Shown: positions 33,501-43,466, numbered from the stretch's first letter. The stretch is 64,000 nucleotides of DNA from Flavobacterium terrisoli (GCF_030167905.1 NZ_JARGNA010000003.1:62001-126000), one strand, 5' to 3'. Made by a program: numbers and translations. Notes: generated from the sequence alone by a model not told the origin.

Positions 33501-36361
33501 TCCTTGTTCCAGTCAACCCAAGCTTTCATGAATGAAGAGAATGTGGCTTGTACAGAAACATTTACACCGTATCCTTGAGCTTGTCGTGACAAGTTGGCTA
33601 AACCGGTAAAATCCTGATAACCTAAAGGACTTGAAGAATAGGTTGAATAATTGGAAACATCATTTAATGTTCCAACAAAACTTACCTCTGTCAGGTAATT
33701 ATCATCTTCTCTTCCGGTAGTTACAGATGGAACGCAATAGTTTGAGGTTATGGTTGCCACGTTGCCTGTTAATGGACTAACCAGATTATACGTTGGACCA
33801 CCGGTACAAATTGAATTATAAGAGAATACAAAGAAATAATAAGTGGTCAATGTAGTTAAGGAAGTAGCGGTAAACGATGTGTTTGAATCAATATCAACTA
33901 CTGTTCCTCCTGTGATGGCTCCACCTACAGTATATGTTGTTGTGTTTACAGGCGTAGGCGTTGTTCCGGTTGTGTTCATCACCACCAAATAGTTATTTGG
34001 AATTGGATTGGCTGCGGTAAAACTTCCTGATACCGTTGTTCCTGTAGAACTCAAAATTAAGGCTGTCGGTTGTGCTGTCGGAGCAGAACAAACAACAGAG
34101 TTGGCAATGGTTACAGTATAATCTTCCGTTTCACCAAAACTTCCGGTCATGGTACAGCTCATAGCAGAAGTCACAGTTACCTTTTGGGCATAACGAACTC
34201 TCATTCGGGTTTGCCCTAATGTTGCTCCGGCCGGAATGGCCACTGCAATGGTATTGGTTGAATTGGCAATAATATTATTTCCGATTAGGAAGTATTCACC
34301 TGCATCGGTAAAGACCCCATTTTGATTAAAATCAATCCAAACTGCAGCGCCGTGTTTTTTATTTCCAGGTCCGGTTCCAATGCTCAAATTGAAAGTATTT
34401 CCTCTGATTAAAGTCGTGGTTTGACCTCCGGTAGCGGCATAATTGATATAACCACCCGGAGCACAAGTACTGCTGTTATTTATGGTATTGAAAGTAACAT
34501 TGGCAATATAATCGCCATTAGTGGTACAGTCCAAACTTCCGGTTGGAATACAATAACTGGTTGCTAAAGTTGTTGTATTTCCGGTCAAAGGTCCGGTTGT
34601 AAAATATTGGGAAAGACCGGTACATATTGAATTGTATGAGAAAACAAAAATATAATATGTGGTAGAAACCGTCAATCCGGTGGCTACAAAACTGGTATTG
34701 GAATCAATATCAACCACTGTTCCTCCTGTGATGGCGCCACCTACAGTGTAAGTTGTTCCATTGGTTGGTGTAGGTGTTGTTCCTGTTGTGTTGATGACTA
34801 CCAGGTAATTATTTGGTGCAGGCGATGCTGCTGTAAAACTTCCGGCCAAAGATGTTCCACTCGGAGACAAAACCAATGCTGTTGGTTGGGCTGTTGGTGC
34901 AGTACATGCCGGAGGTGAAACGATGTTCAGTGTATAATCTTCTATTTGACCATAAGTAATGGTTCCGCATGCCGGTGCGTAACCGGTTAAAATCCTATTG
35001 ATTACTCTCATTCTGGTTGAGCCAATTACCGCGGTAAGTGGAACAGTAACCGTAGTGGTAAAAGCATAGGTTCCGGTTGAATAAGTGCCTAATTGACTTT
35101 CCTCACCGGCATCAAATGTTCCGCTGTTGTTCCAGTCAAACCAAACGCTTGTATAGGCTGGATTACCATTAGCTCCAATGACATTTACAGAGATGGTATA
35201 AGTATACCCGGCAGTTAAAGTGGTTGAAATGGAAGTGAAATTTTCATATCCTGTAGTGCCGGTAAAGGCATTGTTTATAGTGTTGAAACTTACGGATGAT
35301 ACTGCATAAACGTTGGTTGCACTCGCGGTACAATAAGACCAACAACCTACTCCAAGAGGTGTTGAGATTACTACATCATCAAAAGTACTTCCACACACCC
35401 CATTGCTAATGGTCCAACGCAAGGTAGCTGAACCTCCGGCAACCAAACCGGTTATGCCTGATGTTGGGGAGTTAGGGGAAGTTATCGTTGCAGTTCCCGA
35501 CTGAACGGTCCAGGTTCCTGTACCATAAGTTGGTGTGTTTCCGGCTAGAGTTGCAGTGGTTGCACAAGCCAATGACTGGTCTGGTCCTGCTGCTGCAGTG
35601 GTATTTGTCGGACAGGTAAAAGTGATTTTTATATATCCACCAGCTCCGGCACCACCAATTTTATTTTTATTTCCGCCACCACCGGCTCCACCATAATTGA
35701 CACCGGGACATCCTTCACCACCAGGTCCACTACCACAACCACCGCCATTACCCCCGGTTCCGGTTCCCCCGGCTCCGGCAGCTCCACCTGTTGCTGATGT
35801 TGCAGTTACACCATTAGCCGTTGAGCCTGCGCTTCCGCCGCCGCCGCCGCCAGTAGTGATTGTTCCTGTAAATCCGTTACCACCATTAAAAGTTCCGATT
35901 CCGCCAATTCCTCCGGTTGGAGCAGTGGCTGTTGTTTGTGTTTGTCCACCACCACCGCCATTGGCAGTTAATAAAGTGGAAGCACCAAGCATAAAAGTTG
36001 AATTTCCTCCTGCGCCACCATTTACACTGATGGTACCGGCAGTACCGCCGCTACCTATGGTTACGGTATAGGTTTGTCCAGGTGTTACAGCGAGTGATGT
36101 TGCTTTTTGATAAGCACCACCACCACCACCAGCTCCTCTGTAGTTGGTTGCATTTGCAGCGCCACCGCCACCGCCACCACCGCCCCAGGCTTCTACCTGG
36201 ATGCTGGTTACACCTTGTGGGCAAACCCATGTTCCTGAAGTTGCATAGGTCGATGTGGTCTGTGCCTGTAAAGAGGATATGCCGCTAATTAATAATAAAG
36301 CTGTTATTATTAATTTGGGATTTAAAAAGGACGTACTTTTTGTTTTGTAATTGTTTTCCAT
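30509..36361 (-). CDS. Giant T9SS-sorted surface protein with glycine-rich and GEVED domains
   Basis: The start is the ATG at 36361 (MENNYKTKSTSFLNPKLIIT), giving 1950 residues; a TTG four codons earlier is less likely. After a signal peptide ending near SLQAQ (34) comes a glycine-rich domain (about 45-250, opening TWVCPQGVTSIQVEAWGGGG). Three GEVED-type domains follow (centres near 414, 687 and 953, with WFDWNNSGTFDAGEE, WIDFNQNGVFTDAGEY, WVDWNKDGTFDNTTE), separated by two FN3-like repeats that are almost identical to each other. Later parts hold an Ig-like stretch, a jelly-roll-like NEEFNSGLGTF region and a T9SS type A sorting domain in the last 75 residues (SVNIYEISGKLINRYNL, GIYIAEITLENG). 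It is exported through the outer membrane and anchored at the surface; adhesion is the likely role. Confidence 0.85.
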   Translation of the reverse strand: MENNYKTKSTSFLNPKLIITALLLISGISSLQAQTTSTYATSGTWVCPQGVTSIQVEAWGGGGGGGGAANATNYRGAGGGGGAYQKATSLAVTPGQTYTVTIGSGGTAGTISVNGGAGGNSTFMLGASTLLTANGGGGGQTQTTATAPTGGIGGIGTFNGGNGFTGTITTGGGGGGSAGSTANGVTATSATGGAAGAGGTGTGGNGGGCGSGPGGEGCPGVNYGGAGGGGNKNKIGGAGAGGYIKITFTCPTNTTAAAGPDQSLACATTATLAGNTPTYGTGTWTVQSGTATITSPNSPTSGITGLVAGGSATLRWTISNGVCGSTFDDVVISTPLGVGCWSYCTASATNVYAVSSVSFNTINNAFTGTTGYENFTSISTTLTAGYTYTISVNVIGANGNPAYTSVWFDWNNSGTFDAGEESQLGTYSTGTYAFTTTVTVPLTAVIGSTRMRVINRILTGYAPACGTITYGQIEDYTLNIVSPPACTAPTAQPTALVLSPSGTSLAGSFTAASPAPNNYLVVINTTGTTPTPTNGTTYTVGGAITGGTVVDIDSNTSFVATGLTVSTTYYIFVFSYNSICTGLSQYFTTGPLTGNTTTLATSYCIPTGSLDCTTNGDYIANVTFNTINNSSTCAPGGYINYAATGGQTTTLIRGNTFNLSIGTGPGNKKHGAAVWIDFNQNGVFTDAGEYFLIGNNIIANSTNTIAVAIPAGATLGQTRMRVRYAQKVTVTSAMSCTMTGSFGETEDYTVTIANSVVCSAPTAQPTALILSSTGTTVSGSFTAANPIPNNYLVVMNTTGTTPTPVNTTTYTVGGAITGGTVVDIDSNTSFTATSLTTLTTYYFFVFSYNSICTGGPTYNLVSPLTGNVATITSNYCVPSVTTGREDDNYLTEVSFVGTLNDVSNYSTYSSSPLGYQDFTGLANLSRQAQGYGVNVSVQATFSSFMKAWVDWNKDGTFDNTTEIVYNSGTISTGSTTFGFIIPSAQALGNYRMRIRVDLNGGGGSTTFTSCGNLNNGGETEDYLFTVVANCTAVITGITEGRTCGTGTVDLEATGAVVVPAITQYRWYTTPTGSTLVGTTSTGEWTTPSINTTTNYYVTAYNGCESLTRTEISAIVSPIPNLTYLPAAPVSCRENVGVELSATGDVEEVHLINEEFNSGLGTFTNTNITSSVRNADTQWQNRTSTYIPTAISGTNTWYPAVSSGISGNSFAMATSDFADAFPYVQNQIASSTVSTVNFTSLTLSLRLFYSRYFIDGAYPAEEYVTIDVSTNNGANWIEIKRFTEDVGIGTKFETLSYDLSSYVGVSQFKVRVRYYNNNWCDGIAIDDVELYGNKPNVNLNWTTTIPAFTDAACTIPYDPLTTAAIIYVQPTLAQLEVSSFNFTVNAVLDNGCVTSKVITVTNNTKIWNGTDSNWDDDENWKPLGKPTASSCIVIPDTAIDPIISGTSYDAFGKNITIKSGGNLTVEPANNITITDEVTVKSGALFEIKNSASLIQTNDASVNSGSIKMTRTSRPMTRWAYVYWGSPIVEDAYSQIPSEFDYKFRWQSGTSTGAWQLLSSISQGQGFIARVSDIAPFSTGTGTINFSFIGTPGNGVVSVPVDSFDSSTLTSAGNTVLLANPYPSAVDAASFLTNTGNTELGGTLFFWTSFTTYSGTGNYSTADYGSWNLSGGTAPASDPTNVGLKPNGKIAAGQGFFAQVFADGSVSFNNSMRAADFNTQFFRTANSSTSVSDDNRIWLNLYSDNTFRQMLVNYKAEATNGFDKFYDGPSFTNNEINLYSILDDRNLVIQGRSLPFDENDVVPLGYRVTTGGIYSIAIDELEGLFAEDQNIYLRDKLLSIDYNLKQGAYSFSTESGSFDNRFEIVYVTNALGVNDPGNINTFATIHNNIIKIESSEFIKSVNIYEISGKLINRYNLANASKQLSDSFNYPNGIYIAEITLENGIVVKKKLIH

Positions 36362-36402
36362 AAACAAGTTCAATTTTCATTTAACAATTTAATTTTGACT
36401 AT

Positions 36403-36410
36403 CAAATATA
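36403..36410 (-). promoter_or_regulatory. Candidate -7 box of the glycine-rich T9SS protein gene
   Basis: TATATTTG on the minus strand fits TAnnTTTG, 41 bases before the ATG at 36361. No -33 match is seen. Confidence 0.45.
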
Positions 36411-36567
36411 ATAAATTAACGTGTAAATCGTTGGTTTATAGTTAATTTGTTGGTAAATTAATAGGTTTTAAACAATTTTATTAAATTGTCATAATTGGTG
36501 GTATTAATCTGCTTTTTTTTAAATAATTATCAGATATGCTTTATGTTTTACAATAATTTCAGAAAGT

Positions 36568-36592
36568 AAAAGCGCCTTTAGAAAGCGCTTTT
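36568..36592 (-). terminator. Terminator of the second giant T9SS protein gene
   Basis: AAAAGCGC and GCGCTTTT arms, with an inner CTTT/AAAG extension, followed on the minus strand by a T-rich tail. It lies about 32 bases past the stop at 36625. Confidence 0.7.
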
Positions 36593-36624
36593 ATAGACAT
36601 TCATGGTTTTTTATATGATGTTAC

Positions 36625-39600
36625 TTAATTTTTTATAATTTTTTGACTGAAACTTTGATTTGTATCAGTAGCTATTTTCACAATATAAGTACCGCTGGCG
36701 ATATTCAGAACAGGGATTTTTATATCCTGTTGGTTTGTGTTTTCAAGACTGTAAGTTGAAATTTGTTGGCCTAAAAGATTAAACAAGGTTACCGATTTTA
36801 AGTTCAAATTCAAGTTGGTATTTTTGATATTCAAACTGTTGTCAATATTTGTGAAATAAACAATCGGGTCATTTTCATTGGGTGTGTTTACACCTAAAGC
36901 CTGTCCGGCAAATCGCAATGAAAATCTATTGTTGTACTCGCCAATTGGTAATGAAATACTAAAATCACTATTTCTGATATTGTGGTCAACACCGCTTTCA
37001 TTGTCGTGAATGTAAATATCTGTTGATTCTGAAATGTTTTCTAAAGCCGCAATTTTTACTGTAGTTAATCCTTCAACAGAGGTTGTAATTCCAATTGGGA
37101 TAATTTGATCTGAGTTGAAATTTGAAACCGCTTGAATAGCAAATTTAGCATCACTGATATTCCAATATAAATCATCGGCATTAAGATCAATCATCGGCGC
37201 ATCATAACCAATATCGAACGAATTTGTGGCATTTTCATCAACACCAACTAATATCTGTCTGTAGGATTGATTTGGTGATTCAAATACCAATCTGATTTTT
37301 TGTCTGTCATCATTTACAGTGTCCTCATTTTGCGAACCGTTTTGAGTTCTGAAAAATTGTGAGTCTGTAGCAGATTCTGCTTTGAAAACACGTTGGGTAT
37401 TTTTAAAAGTCACTGTTCCTCCGGTAACCGGTGTGCTTAAGCCGGGATTATTGCCGGTTAAATCAGTCGTTGGCCCGGTTCCGATAAAGAAACCTTGTGC
37501 TACAGGAATGTATCTTTTAGGGGTTTTTGTTCCCGCACTTCCGTTATTGGCTGTTAATGGATCGTTTGACAAGGCTACTACACCACCCATCAAACTGTAA
37601 GTCGCATAACCGCCCACATATTGGTTAAGGATATGTGTTTGTCCTCCAAAGTGATCCCAGAAATACAATGCTCCATTGAAGATGTTTGTCGCAGCTCTTC
37701 CTGCACCGTCTTTGATGTTGTCTTTGATAAATTCATCCGCGTCTAAAGCAGATGGATATGGATTTCCAACCAGATAAGACTGATTTGGACTTATGTTTAA
37801 TCCAATAGTTCCGTTGTTTGGTTTACCCACAAAAACATAGTTTTGTTGAGCCGTAGCAGACCCTGTGCCTGTTGTTCCTTTCATAGTGAAACCTTCACCA
37901 ATATTCACAGTTCCTGTATCTCCAATGTATTGCCATCCGGCATAATCAACACTTACACTAGTAAATTTAAACATCCAGCCACTGCTCAAGTTTGCAGGGA
38001 AAGTCAATGCTCCATCTGCAAAATTAACATCGCTGTTGAAGTTCAAAGCACTTGGGGTAAAAGGATTTGCAGAGGAATCGGCACCATCTCTCAATACACC
38101 ACCAATAGTATAATTAATTCCATTGGTTGAAACCGGCGATGACCAGTAATTATAATGATAGCTGCTTTGTGTTCCTTGTTGGTCTTTTAAGATTCTTCCG
38201 GTTCCGGTTGATGGATTAGCACCAGTTCCGCTTTGTACGATTTGTGCTTCGCCAACCAAACGTAAATCACCACTTTGAAGATGTAAATTATTGGCAACAG
38301 TCAATTCAAAATTAGTAACTACGCTTATTCCTCTGGCACTGTTTGAAGTGTTTAAAGTGAAATTATAGAAGTTCTCACTGGTTTTGATGCCTGCATTAAT
38401 GGTTTGAATCTGATTCACAGTCGAACCGTTAAAAGTTACAGTTCCGGTTCCAGGGGTAAAGTTTCCGCTGTTTCTCCAATCTCTGCTCACATACAAATCT
38501 GAATTACCCGAAGCTGCCATAGTCAAGGTTGCCCCATTCGCAATAATGATATCACGTGCTCTGGCAATGTTACTATAAAAAGCAGCAAAACTTGAAGTTG
38601 CCGGGTCAATTAAAGGCATTCTAACGGCTCCGGCCGGAATTTGGGCATCAATGGTAGCTGAAGGCATTCCGCCAGCCCAGTTTTTACAATCAAACCAATC
38701 AGTACTCACAGCTCCGGTCCATAATCCAGGTGTTCCGTTTAAAACAGTTACCACGGCCGAACCTGATAAATCTGATGGATTTGATGTACATCTTGAATCA
38801 CTCAAAGCAGTGATGGTAAATGTTCTGTTGGTAGTAATTCCGTTAACATTAAACACATACGGATTAGTCGTGATGTTATTTACAGTTGTTGTTGTAGAAC
38901 CATTGCTATATGTAATGCTCCAAGGCGCTGTACCGGTTAATGCCACGCTAAAAGTAGCCGGACTTCCTAAACAAATGGTTTGATTCGGACCGATATTCGC
39001 AGTTGGTCTTGGATTAACAGTAACTGTAATATAAGTTGTTCCTTCAGGACCATAGCTTGTACAGCCATTCAAATAGGAAGTTACCGCATAAGTTGTAGTT
39101 ACAGGCGGAGTTACCGTTACTGAAGCCGTATTACTGATTACTTGACCTGTAATGGAATCAACCCATTGTGTGGTTAAGTTGGAAGGTGTTTCCGGAATCA
39201 TGATGTTATCAATAGCCCATGAACTATTAACCGTTCCATTGTATACAAATCGGATTCTTAAATTAGGTTGTCCAATATAGGCGCTTAAATCAATAGTTTG
39301 ATTCGGGAATGCATTGTATGGACTTCTGGTAGCAGGACCAGTATAGGAAGCCAGAACAACGCTATATGTCGTTCCGCCATCTAATGACAATTGAATAGAT
39401 ACAGAAGCTCCTGCTTGTAAATTGAAAGCATGGTTAAAGCTCAAGCTTGCAGATGTCAAACCAAAAGTATTGAAAATAGGCGTTTGCATAATCGAATTGA
39501 AATTTCCATTCGCTATGGCAAATTTTCCTATTGAAGCATAATTGATGCCGGAATAAGTACCACCATTCGTAGCACTTAATCTGAATGGACCTTCAGTAGT

Positions 39601-42600
39601 GTTACTTCCTCCTGCATTCAGACAGTTTCCACAACCATCAACCAACCAGTTGTCTGGATTGGCATTACTAAATGTTCCGCCATTGGCCAAATAAGAACTG
39701 GTTGAAAATCCGCTTTCAGAATATAAAACTGAAGAACCACCAACACAAATAGTTTGTGGTGTTGCCGTTACCGGCGAAGGTTTGATATTTGGAATAACAT
39801 CAATTAAGGCAATATAAGAATAAGCCAAATTACAAGAGGCTCCATTTTGAACTACAGCTCTGAAAAAGGTAGTTTGAGTAATATTGCTGTAAGTGTGTGA
39901 TGTAGTTGTATTGGCTATTGGTGTCCAAGTTGTACCACCATTGGTAGTAGATTCCCATCTTACTACAGTTCCGGTATGACCGCTCAAATAAATGGTTCCT
40001 GAACCAAAATGACATACTGTAGTTGTTCTTACCACTGGTGTCACATTAGGTTGAGAAATGGAAGCTGTTCCTCCATCTGAAGGCACATTTAATACAACAG
40101 TTGAAGTTATTGGGCTACCTGAACAGCCATTACTTGATACCGGTGTAAATGTATAAATCACAGTTTGTGCCGTGGTTGTGTTATTGGTCAAAATCTGAGA
40201 TAAAGAGAAAGGGTTTCCAATAGCAATTGCTCCGGAAGTTCCACTGGCTGTTCCAAAAACATTAGTGGTGTTATCTCTTGTCCAATTGTAGGTTACTGCT
40301 TGACTGTTAGTGTTTGAAACAACTATTGGTGAAAACAATACATCCGAACAAGCTGTTTGTGAAACCGGGCTTATAGAACTCACAGGTCTTGGATTAACCG
40401 TTACCGTCAAAGTAAAATTACCACCAGAACAAGTTGCTGAATCCGGAGTTATGGTATAGGTAACTGTTTGTGGCACATTGGTAGGATTGCTTAAAGTTTG
40501 ACTGATAGAAGTTTGCCCGCTTTCAGCAGTTCCGCCGGTAACTCCACCGGTTACAACCGGAGCCGACCAGGAATAGGTAGTTCCGTTTGGAATAATGTTT
40601 CCACCACCATTGGCGGGTGTAATGTTTATAGTGCCATCTGTACATACCGAAGTGGTGATGTTTTGAATGGTAGCACTTGGCTTAACTGTAACCGTAACCG
40701 TAAAGGCAGCACCACTACAAGCAGGAGAAGTTCCTGTTGTAGGCGTTACAGTATAAGTAGCAGTTTGATTTGTATTGGTTGGATTGTTTAATGTTCCGCT
40801 GATAGATGTTTGCCCACTTTGAGCAGTTCCACCGGTAATTCCACCGGTTACAATTGGAGCTGACCAGGAATAAGTGGTGTTGGCAGGAACGACAGTTTCG
40901 GCATTTGGCACACCATTAACAGGAGTTAAAGAAAAAGCGTTGTCATCACACACCGTAATAGTTTGTGCAGGGATATAAGCTTTTGGACTAACAATAATTT
41001 CTGCATTATTTGAAGTATCGCCGCTTGAACAGCCATTGCTTACAATACAGTTATAATCACTTGCCGCATCACTCAAAGCAATAGGATTGATAGTCAAAGT
41101 TGCGGTATTGGCGCCAGAAATATTTCCACCATTGCTAAGTAAGGTAGCACCTTTATACCATTGGTAAACCAAACTTCCACCGATAGCCGAAACCGAAATG
41201 CTCACAGAACCATTTTCACAAATATTTTGAGACGCTTGTGGTTGACTGGTAATTGAAGCACTTTGATTTACGATTAAAGTAGCGTTTGCTGAATTCACAG
41301 CACTACAAGGATTAGTTCCGGTTACCAAACAGTGGTAATTAGCAGAAGCATCTCCTGAAGTTAATGAGCTTAAAGTTAAAGTGTCTGTAGTTGCACCCGA
41401 AATGGTTGCACTGTCAACCAAAGCCGAAGCGCCATTATACCATTGGTATGTTAAACCTGATCCGGTGGCAGCTACTGAAAACACAGCAGTTTCTCCGGTA
41501 CAAAAAGTTTGAGAAGCTGTGGGTTGTAAAGTGATAGTCACTTTTTCAATTACAATGATTTCAGCATTATTTGAAGCAACACTTGGAGTACAAGTTCCGC
41601 TCACCACACAGTGGTAATCTGTACTGGCATCACTCAAGGCAATTGGGTTTATAGTCAAAGTAGCACTTGTTGCACCAGAGATAGAACCACCATTTGATAA
41701 TGGATTTGCACCATTATACCATTGGTAAGTCAAACCGGCACCTGAAGCACCAACACTCAAACTCACTGAACTTGCTGAACAAATGGTTTGTGAAGCAGCC
41801 GGATGAGACGTGATGGCAGGCAAAGCCAAAACAGAAAGTGCTGAAGTAGTATTGCTGCAAGTTGTTGTACTGTTGGTAAAAGTAAAAGTTACATTTCCGG
41901 TAGCAATAGCAGTTACCAATCCTGAATTGTCAACTGTTGCTTTAGATAAGTCGTTGCTTATCCAGGTTCCGCCTGAATTTGGCGTTAATTGAGCGGTGTC
42001 ACCCAAACAAACACTGGCTGGTGCGGAAACAACAGGCAATGCATCAACAGTTACTGTTGTGTTTACGCTATTGGTACATCCATTTCCGTTGGTATAGGTA
42101 TAAGTGATTAGTGAAGTTCCCGCAGCAACTCCGCTTACAATTCCTGAAGCAGGATTTACAGTGGCCACTAAAGGCGAAGCGCTTGACCAGGTTCCACCAG
42201 CAGTTGAATTTGATAATGTTGTAGTTGAACCAACACAAACAGAAGTCGTTCCGGTGATGGCAGCCAATACCGGTAAAGGATTAACCGTAAAGTTAGTCGT
42301 TGTAGTTCCGGTTCCCTGAGGCGTTGTTAAGGAAATAGTTCCTGTTGTTGCTCCGGCAGGTAAAGTCGCGGTAACTTGTGTGTTGCTGTTTTGAACAAAA
42401 GCAGCTGCAGTTCCGTTAAAGCTAACAGCTGTGGTTCCGGCGATATAGTTTCCTGTGATTACAATAGAAGCACCAGATCCGATACAAGCACTTGAAGGAG
42501 AAAATCCTAAAGTGGTGTAATGAACCGTAATTCTGATATAATCAACGGTAGCCGTTAAACTATTGTTGGCATTTACAGAAAGAACTGCTCCAAAATTAGT

Positions 42601-43122
42601 AGCATTAATATCTGTTGGTGTCCAGGTTGTTCCCCAGGTATCCGTTGATGAACCATAAGTAGCCGTTGCAAAAGTTGTAGTATAAGCAGTAGCGGTAGCT
42701 TTGTTGTTACCGGTAACCGTCCCGCCTTTTACAAGGCTTACCAAATTGTCTCTGGTAATTCTGCCGGCGTTTACAGCACTCGTTCTTCTGTTAATGGTAA
42801 CCACAATCCCGTTTATGATGGCACCACTAGGGATGGCAAAACCATAATTGGTTCCTTGGAGGTTATCTGTATTTCCGGCCGCACCAAAAACAGCAGTAGC
42901 ATAATTGGCATCAGCTGTATTTGTAATGTTTCCGGGATTCGTCCAATCAAGGTTGGCACCTGCAATAAAATTACCTGTAGTAGGATTGTTTGGACCAGCA
43001 GTTTGTGCTGACGAAGATTTGCTTATTAGTAGGATAAGCACAACTAGAACTAAGATGTATTTTTTTGAAAAAAATAATTCTGGTTTCTGTTTTTTCTCTG
43101 ATAGTAAGTAGTTTTTTTTCAT
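36625..43122 (-). CDS. Giant T9SS-sorted surface protein with Ig-like and PKD-like repeats
   Basis: The 2165-residue protein has a long basic N-terminus and a signal segment (YILVLVVLILLISKSSSAQ, ending near 40). Bacterial Ig-like units lead to three tandem Ig-like repeats (about 440-700) with the shared pattern ASQTIC, LTYQWYNGA, ISGATSATLTI and DYHCVVSG. Next come PKD-like repeats (about 700-1010) with TTYSWSAP, VTGGTAESGQTSIS and NPTNVPQTVTYT. A C-terminal half with beta-helix-like strands precedes a type A T9SS sorting domain in the last 75 residues (SVTLFNLLGQQISTYSL, ASGTYIVKIATD). It is a probable adhesin or surface filament protein. It lies directly upstream of another giant T9SS protein with separate promoter and terminator. 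Confidence 0.85.
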   Translation of the reverse strand: MKKNYLLSEKKQKPELFFSKKYILVLVVLILLISKSSSAQTAGPNNPTTGNFIAGANLDWTNPGNITNTADANYATAVFGAAGNTDNLQGTNYGFAIPSGAIINGIVVTINRRTSAVNAGRITRDNLVSLVKGGTVTGNNKATATAYTTTFATATYGSSTDTWGTTWTPTDINATNFGAVLSVNANNSLTATVDYIRITVHYTTLGFSPSSACIGSGASIVITGNYIAGTTAVSFNGTAAAFVQNSNTQVTATLPAGATTGTISLTTPQGTGTTTTNFTVNPLPVLAAITGTTSVCVGSTTTLSNSTAGGTWSSASPLVATVNPASGIVSGVAAGTSLITYTYTNGNGCTNSVNTTVTVDALPVVSAPASVCLGDTAQLTPNSGGTWISNDLSKATVDNSGLVTAIATGNVTFTFTNSTTTCSNTTSALSVLALPAITSHPAASQTICSASSVSLSVGASGAGLTYQWYNGANPLSNGGSISGATSATLTINPIALSDASTDYHCVVSGTCTPSVASNNAEIIVIEKVTITLQPTASQTFCTGETAVFSVAATGSGLTYQWYNGASALVDSATISGATTDTLTLSSLTSGDASANYHCLVTGTNPCSAVNSANATLIVNQSASITSQPQASQNICENGSVSISVSAIGGSLVYQWYKGATLLSNGGNISGANTATLTINPIALSDAASDYNCIVSNGCSSGDTSNNAEIIVSPKAYIPAQTITVCDDNAFSLTPVNGVPNAETVVPANTTYSWSAPIVTGGITGGTAQSGQTSISGTLNNPTNTNQTATYTVTPTTGTSPACSGAAFTVTVTVKPSATIQNITTSVCTDGTINITPANGGGNIIPNGTTYSWSAPVVTGGVTGGTAESGQTSISQTLSNPTNVPQTVTYTITPDSATCSGGNFTLTVTVNPRPVSSISPVSQTACSDVLFSPIVVSNTNSQAVTYNWTRDNTTNVFGTASGTSGAIAIGNPFSLSQILTNNTTTAQTVIYTFTPVSSNGCSGSPITSTVVLNVPSDGGTASISQPNVTPVVRTTTVCHFGSGTIYLSGHTGTVVRWESTTNGGTTWTPIANTTTSHTYSNITQTTFFRAVVQNGASCNLAYSYIALIDVIPNIKPSPVTATPQTICVGGSSVLYSESGFSTSSYLANGGTFSNANPDNWLVDGCGNCLNAGGSNTTEGPFRLSATNGGTYSGINYASIGKFAIANGNFNSIMQTPIFNTFGLTSASLSFNHAFNLQAGASVSIQLSLDGGTTYSVVLASYTGPATRSPYNAFPNQTIDLSAYIGQPNLRIRFVYNGTVNSSWAIDNIMIPETPSNLTTQWVDSITGQVISNTASVTVTPPVTTTYAVTSYLNGCTSYGPEGTTYITVTVNPRPTANIGPNQTICLGSPATFSVALTGTAPWSITYSNGSTTTTVNNITTNPYVFNVNGITTNRTFTITALSDSRCTSNPSDLSGSAVVTVLNGTPGLWTGAVSTDWFDCKNWAGGMPSATIDAQIPAGAVRMPLIDPATSSFAAFYSNIARARDIIIANGATLTMAASGNSDLYVSRDWRNSGNFTPGTGTVTFNGSTVNQIQTINAGIKTSENFYNFTLNTSNSARGISVVTNFELTVANNLHLQSGDLRLVGEAQIVQSGTGANPSTGTGRILKDQQGTQSSYHYNYWSSPVSTNGINYTIGGVLRDGADSSANPFTPSALNFNSDVNFADGALTFPANLSSGWMFKFTSVSVDYAGWQYIGDTGTVNIGEGFTMKGTTGTGSATAQQNYVFVGKPNNGTIGLNISPNQSYLVGNPYPSALDADEFIKDNIKDGAGRAATNIFNGALYFWDHFGGQTHILNQYVGGYATYSLMGGVVALSNDPLTANNGSAGTKTPKRYIPVAQGFFIGTGPTTDLTGNNPGLSTPVTGGTVTFKNTQRVFKAESATDSQFFRTQNGSQNEDTVNDDRQKIRLVFESPNQSYRQILVGVDENATNSFDIGYDAPMIDLNADDLYWNISDAKFAIQAVSNFNSDQIIPIGITTSVEGLTTVKIAALENISESTDIYIHDNESGVDHNIRNSDFSISLPIGEYNNRFSLRFAGQALGVNTPNENDPIVYFTNIDNSLNIKNTNLNLNLKSVTLFNLLGQQISTYSLENTNQQDIKIPVLNIASGTYIVKIATDTNQSFSQKIIKN

Positions 43123-43157
43123 AGGGCGATGAATTTTAAACTCTGTTAATACTTCTA

Positions 43158-43165
43158 CAAATTTA
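43158..43165 (-). promoter_or_regulatory. Candidate -7 box of the Ig/PKD-like T9SS protein gene
   Basis: TAAATTTG on the minus strand fits TAnnTTTG, 35 bases before the ATG at 43122. The remainder of the 380-base gap (43123-43502) encodes nothing I can support; it is AT-rich and must hold both divergent promoters. Confidence 0.45.
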
Positions 43166-43466
43166 TAGTGGGTGCCTGTAGATGGTGTACTTTTTAGATG
43201 TTCTACCTCAAAAATCGATTAAGTGCAGTTTTTTGTATGTTTTTTGCCATTTTTTTAGTCGATTTTAGAAATGTTTGAAATATAAGTGCTTTAATAACAG
43301 TGGTTTACAATTTCTTAACAATGTATTTCAACGATAGTTTTTTACCGTTTACAGATGTTTTTTTTATTGATAAATCAATGTTGTTGTAAATAAAAGATGA
43401 TTTAAATGAGTGTATTTATCTCAAAATTGACTTTTGAAACTATTCGGATAGATACGATAAAATACA

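Noticed and set aside
35697..36288. Long plus-strand frames with proline- and histidine-rich translations
   Set aside because: They are antisense reads of the glycine-rich part of the T9SS protein gene; composition is a by-product of GGN codons and no start context or homology is seen.
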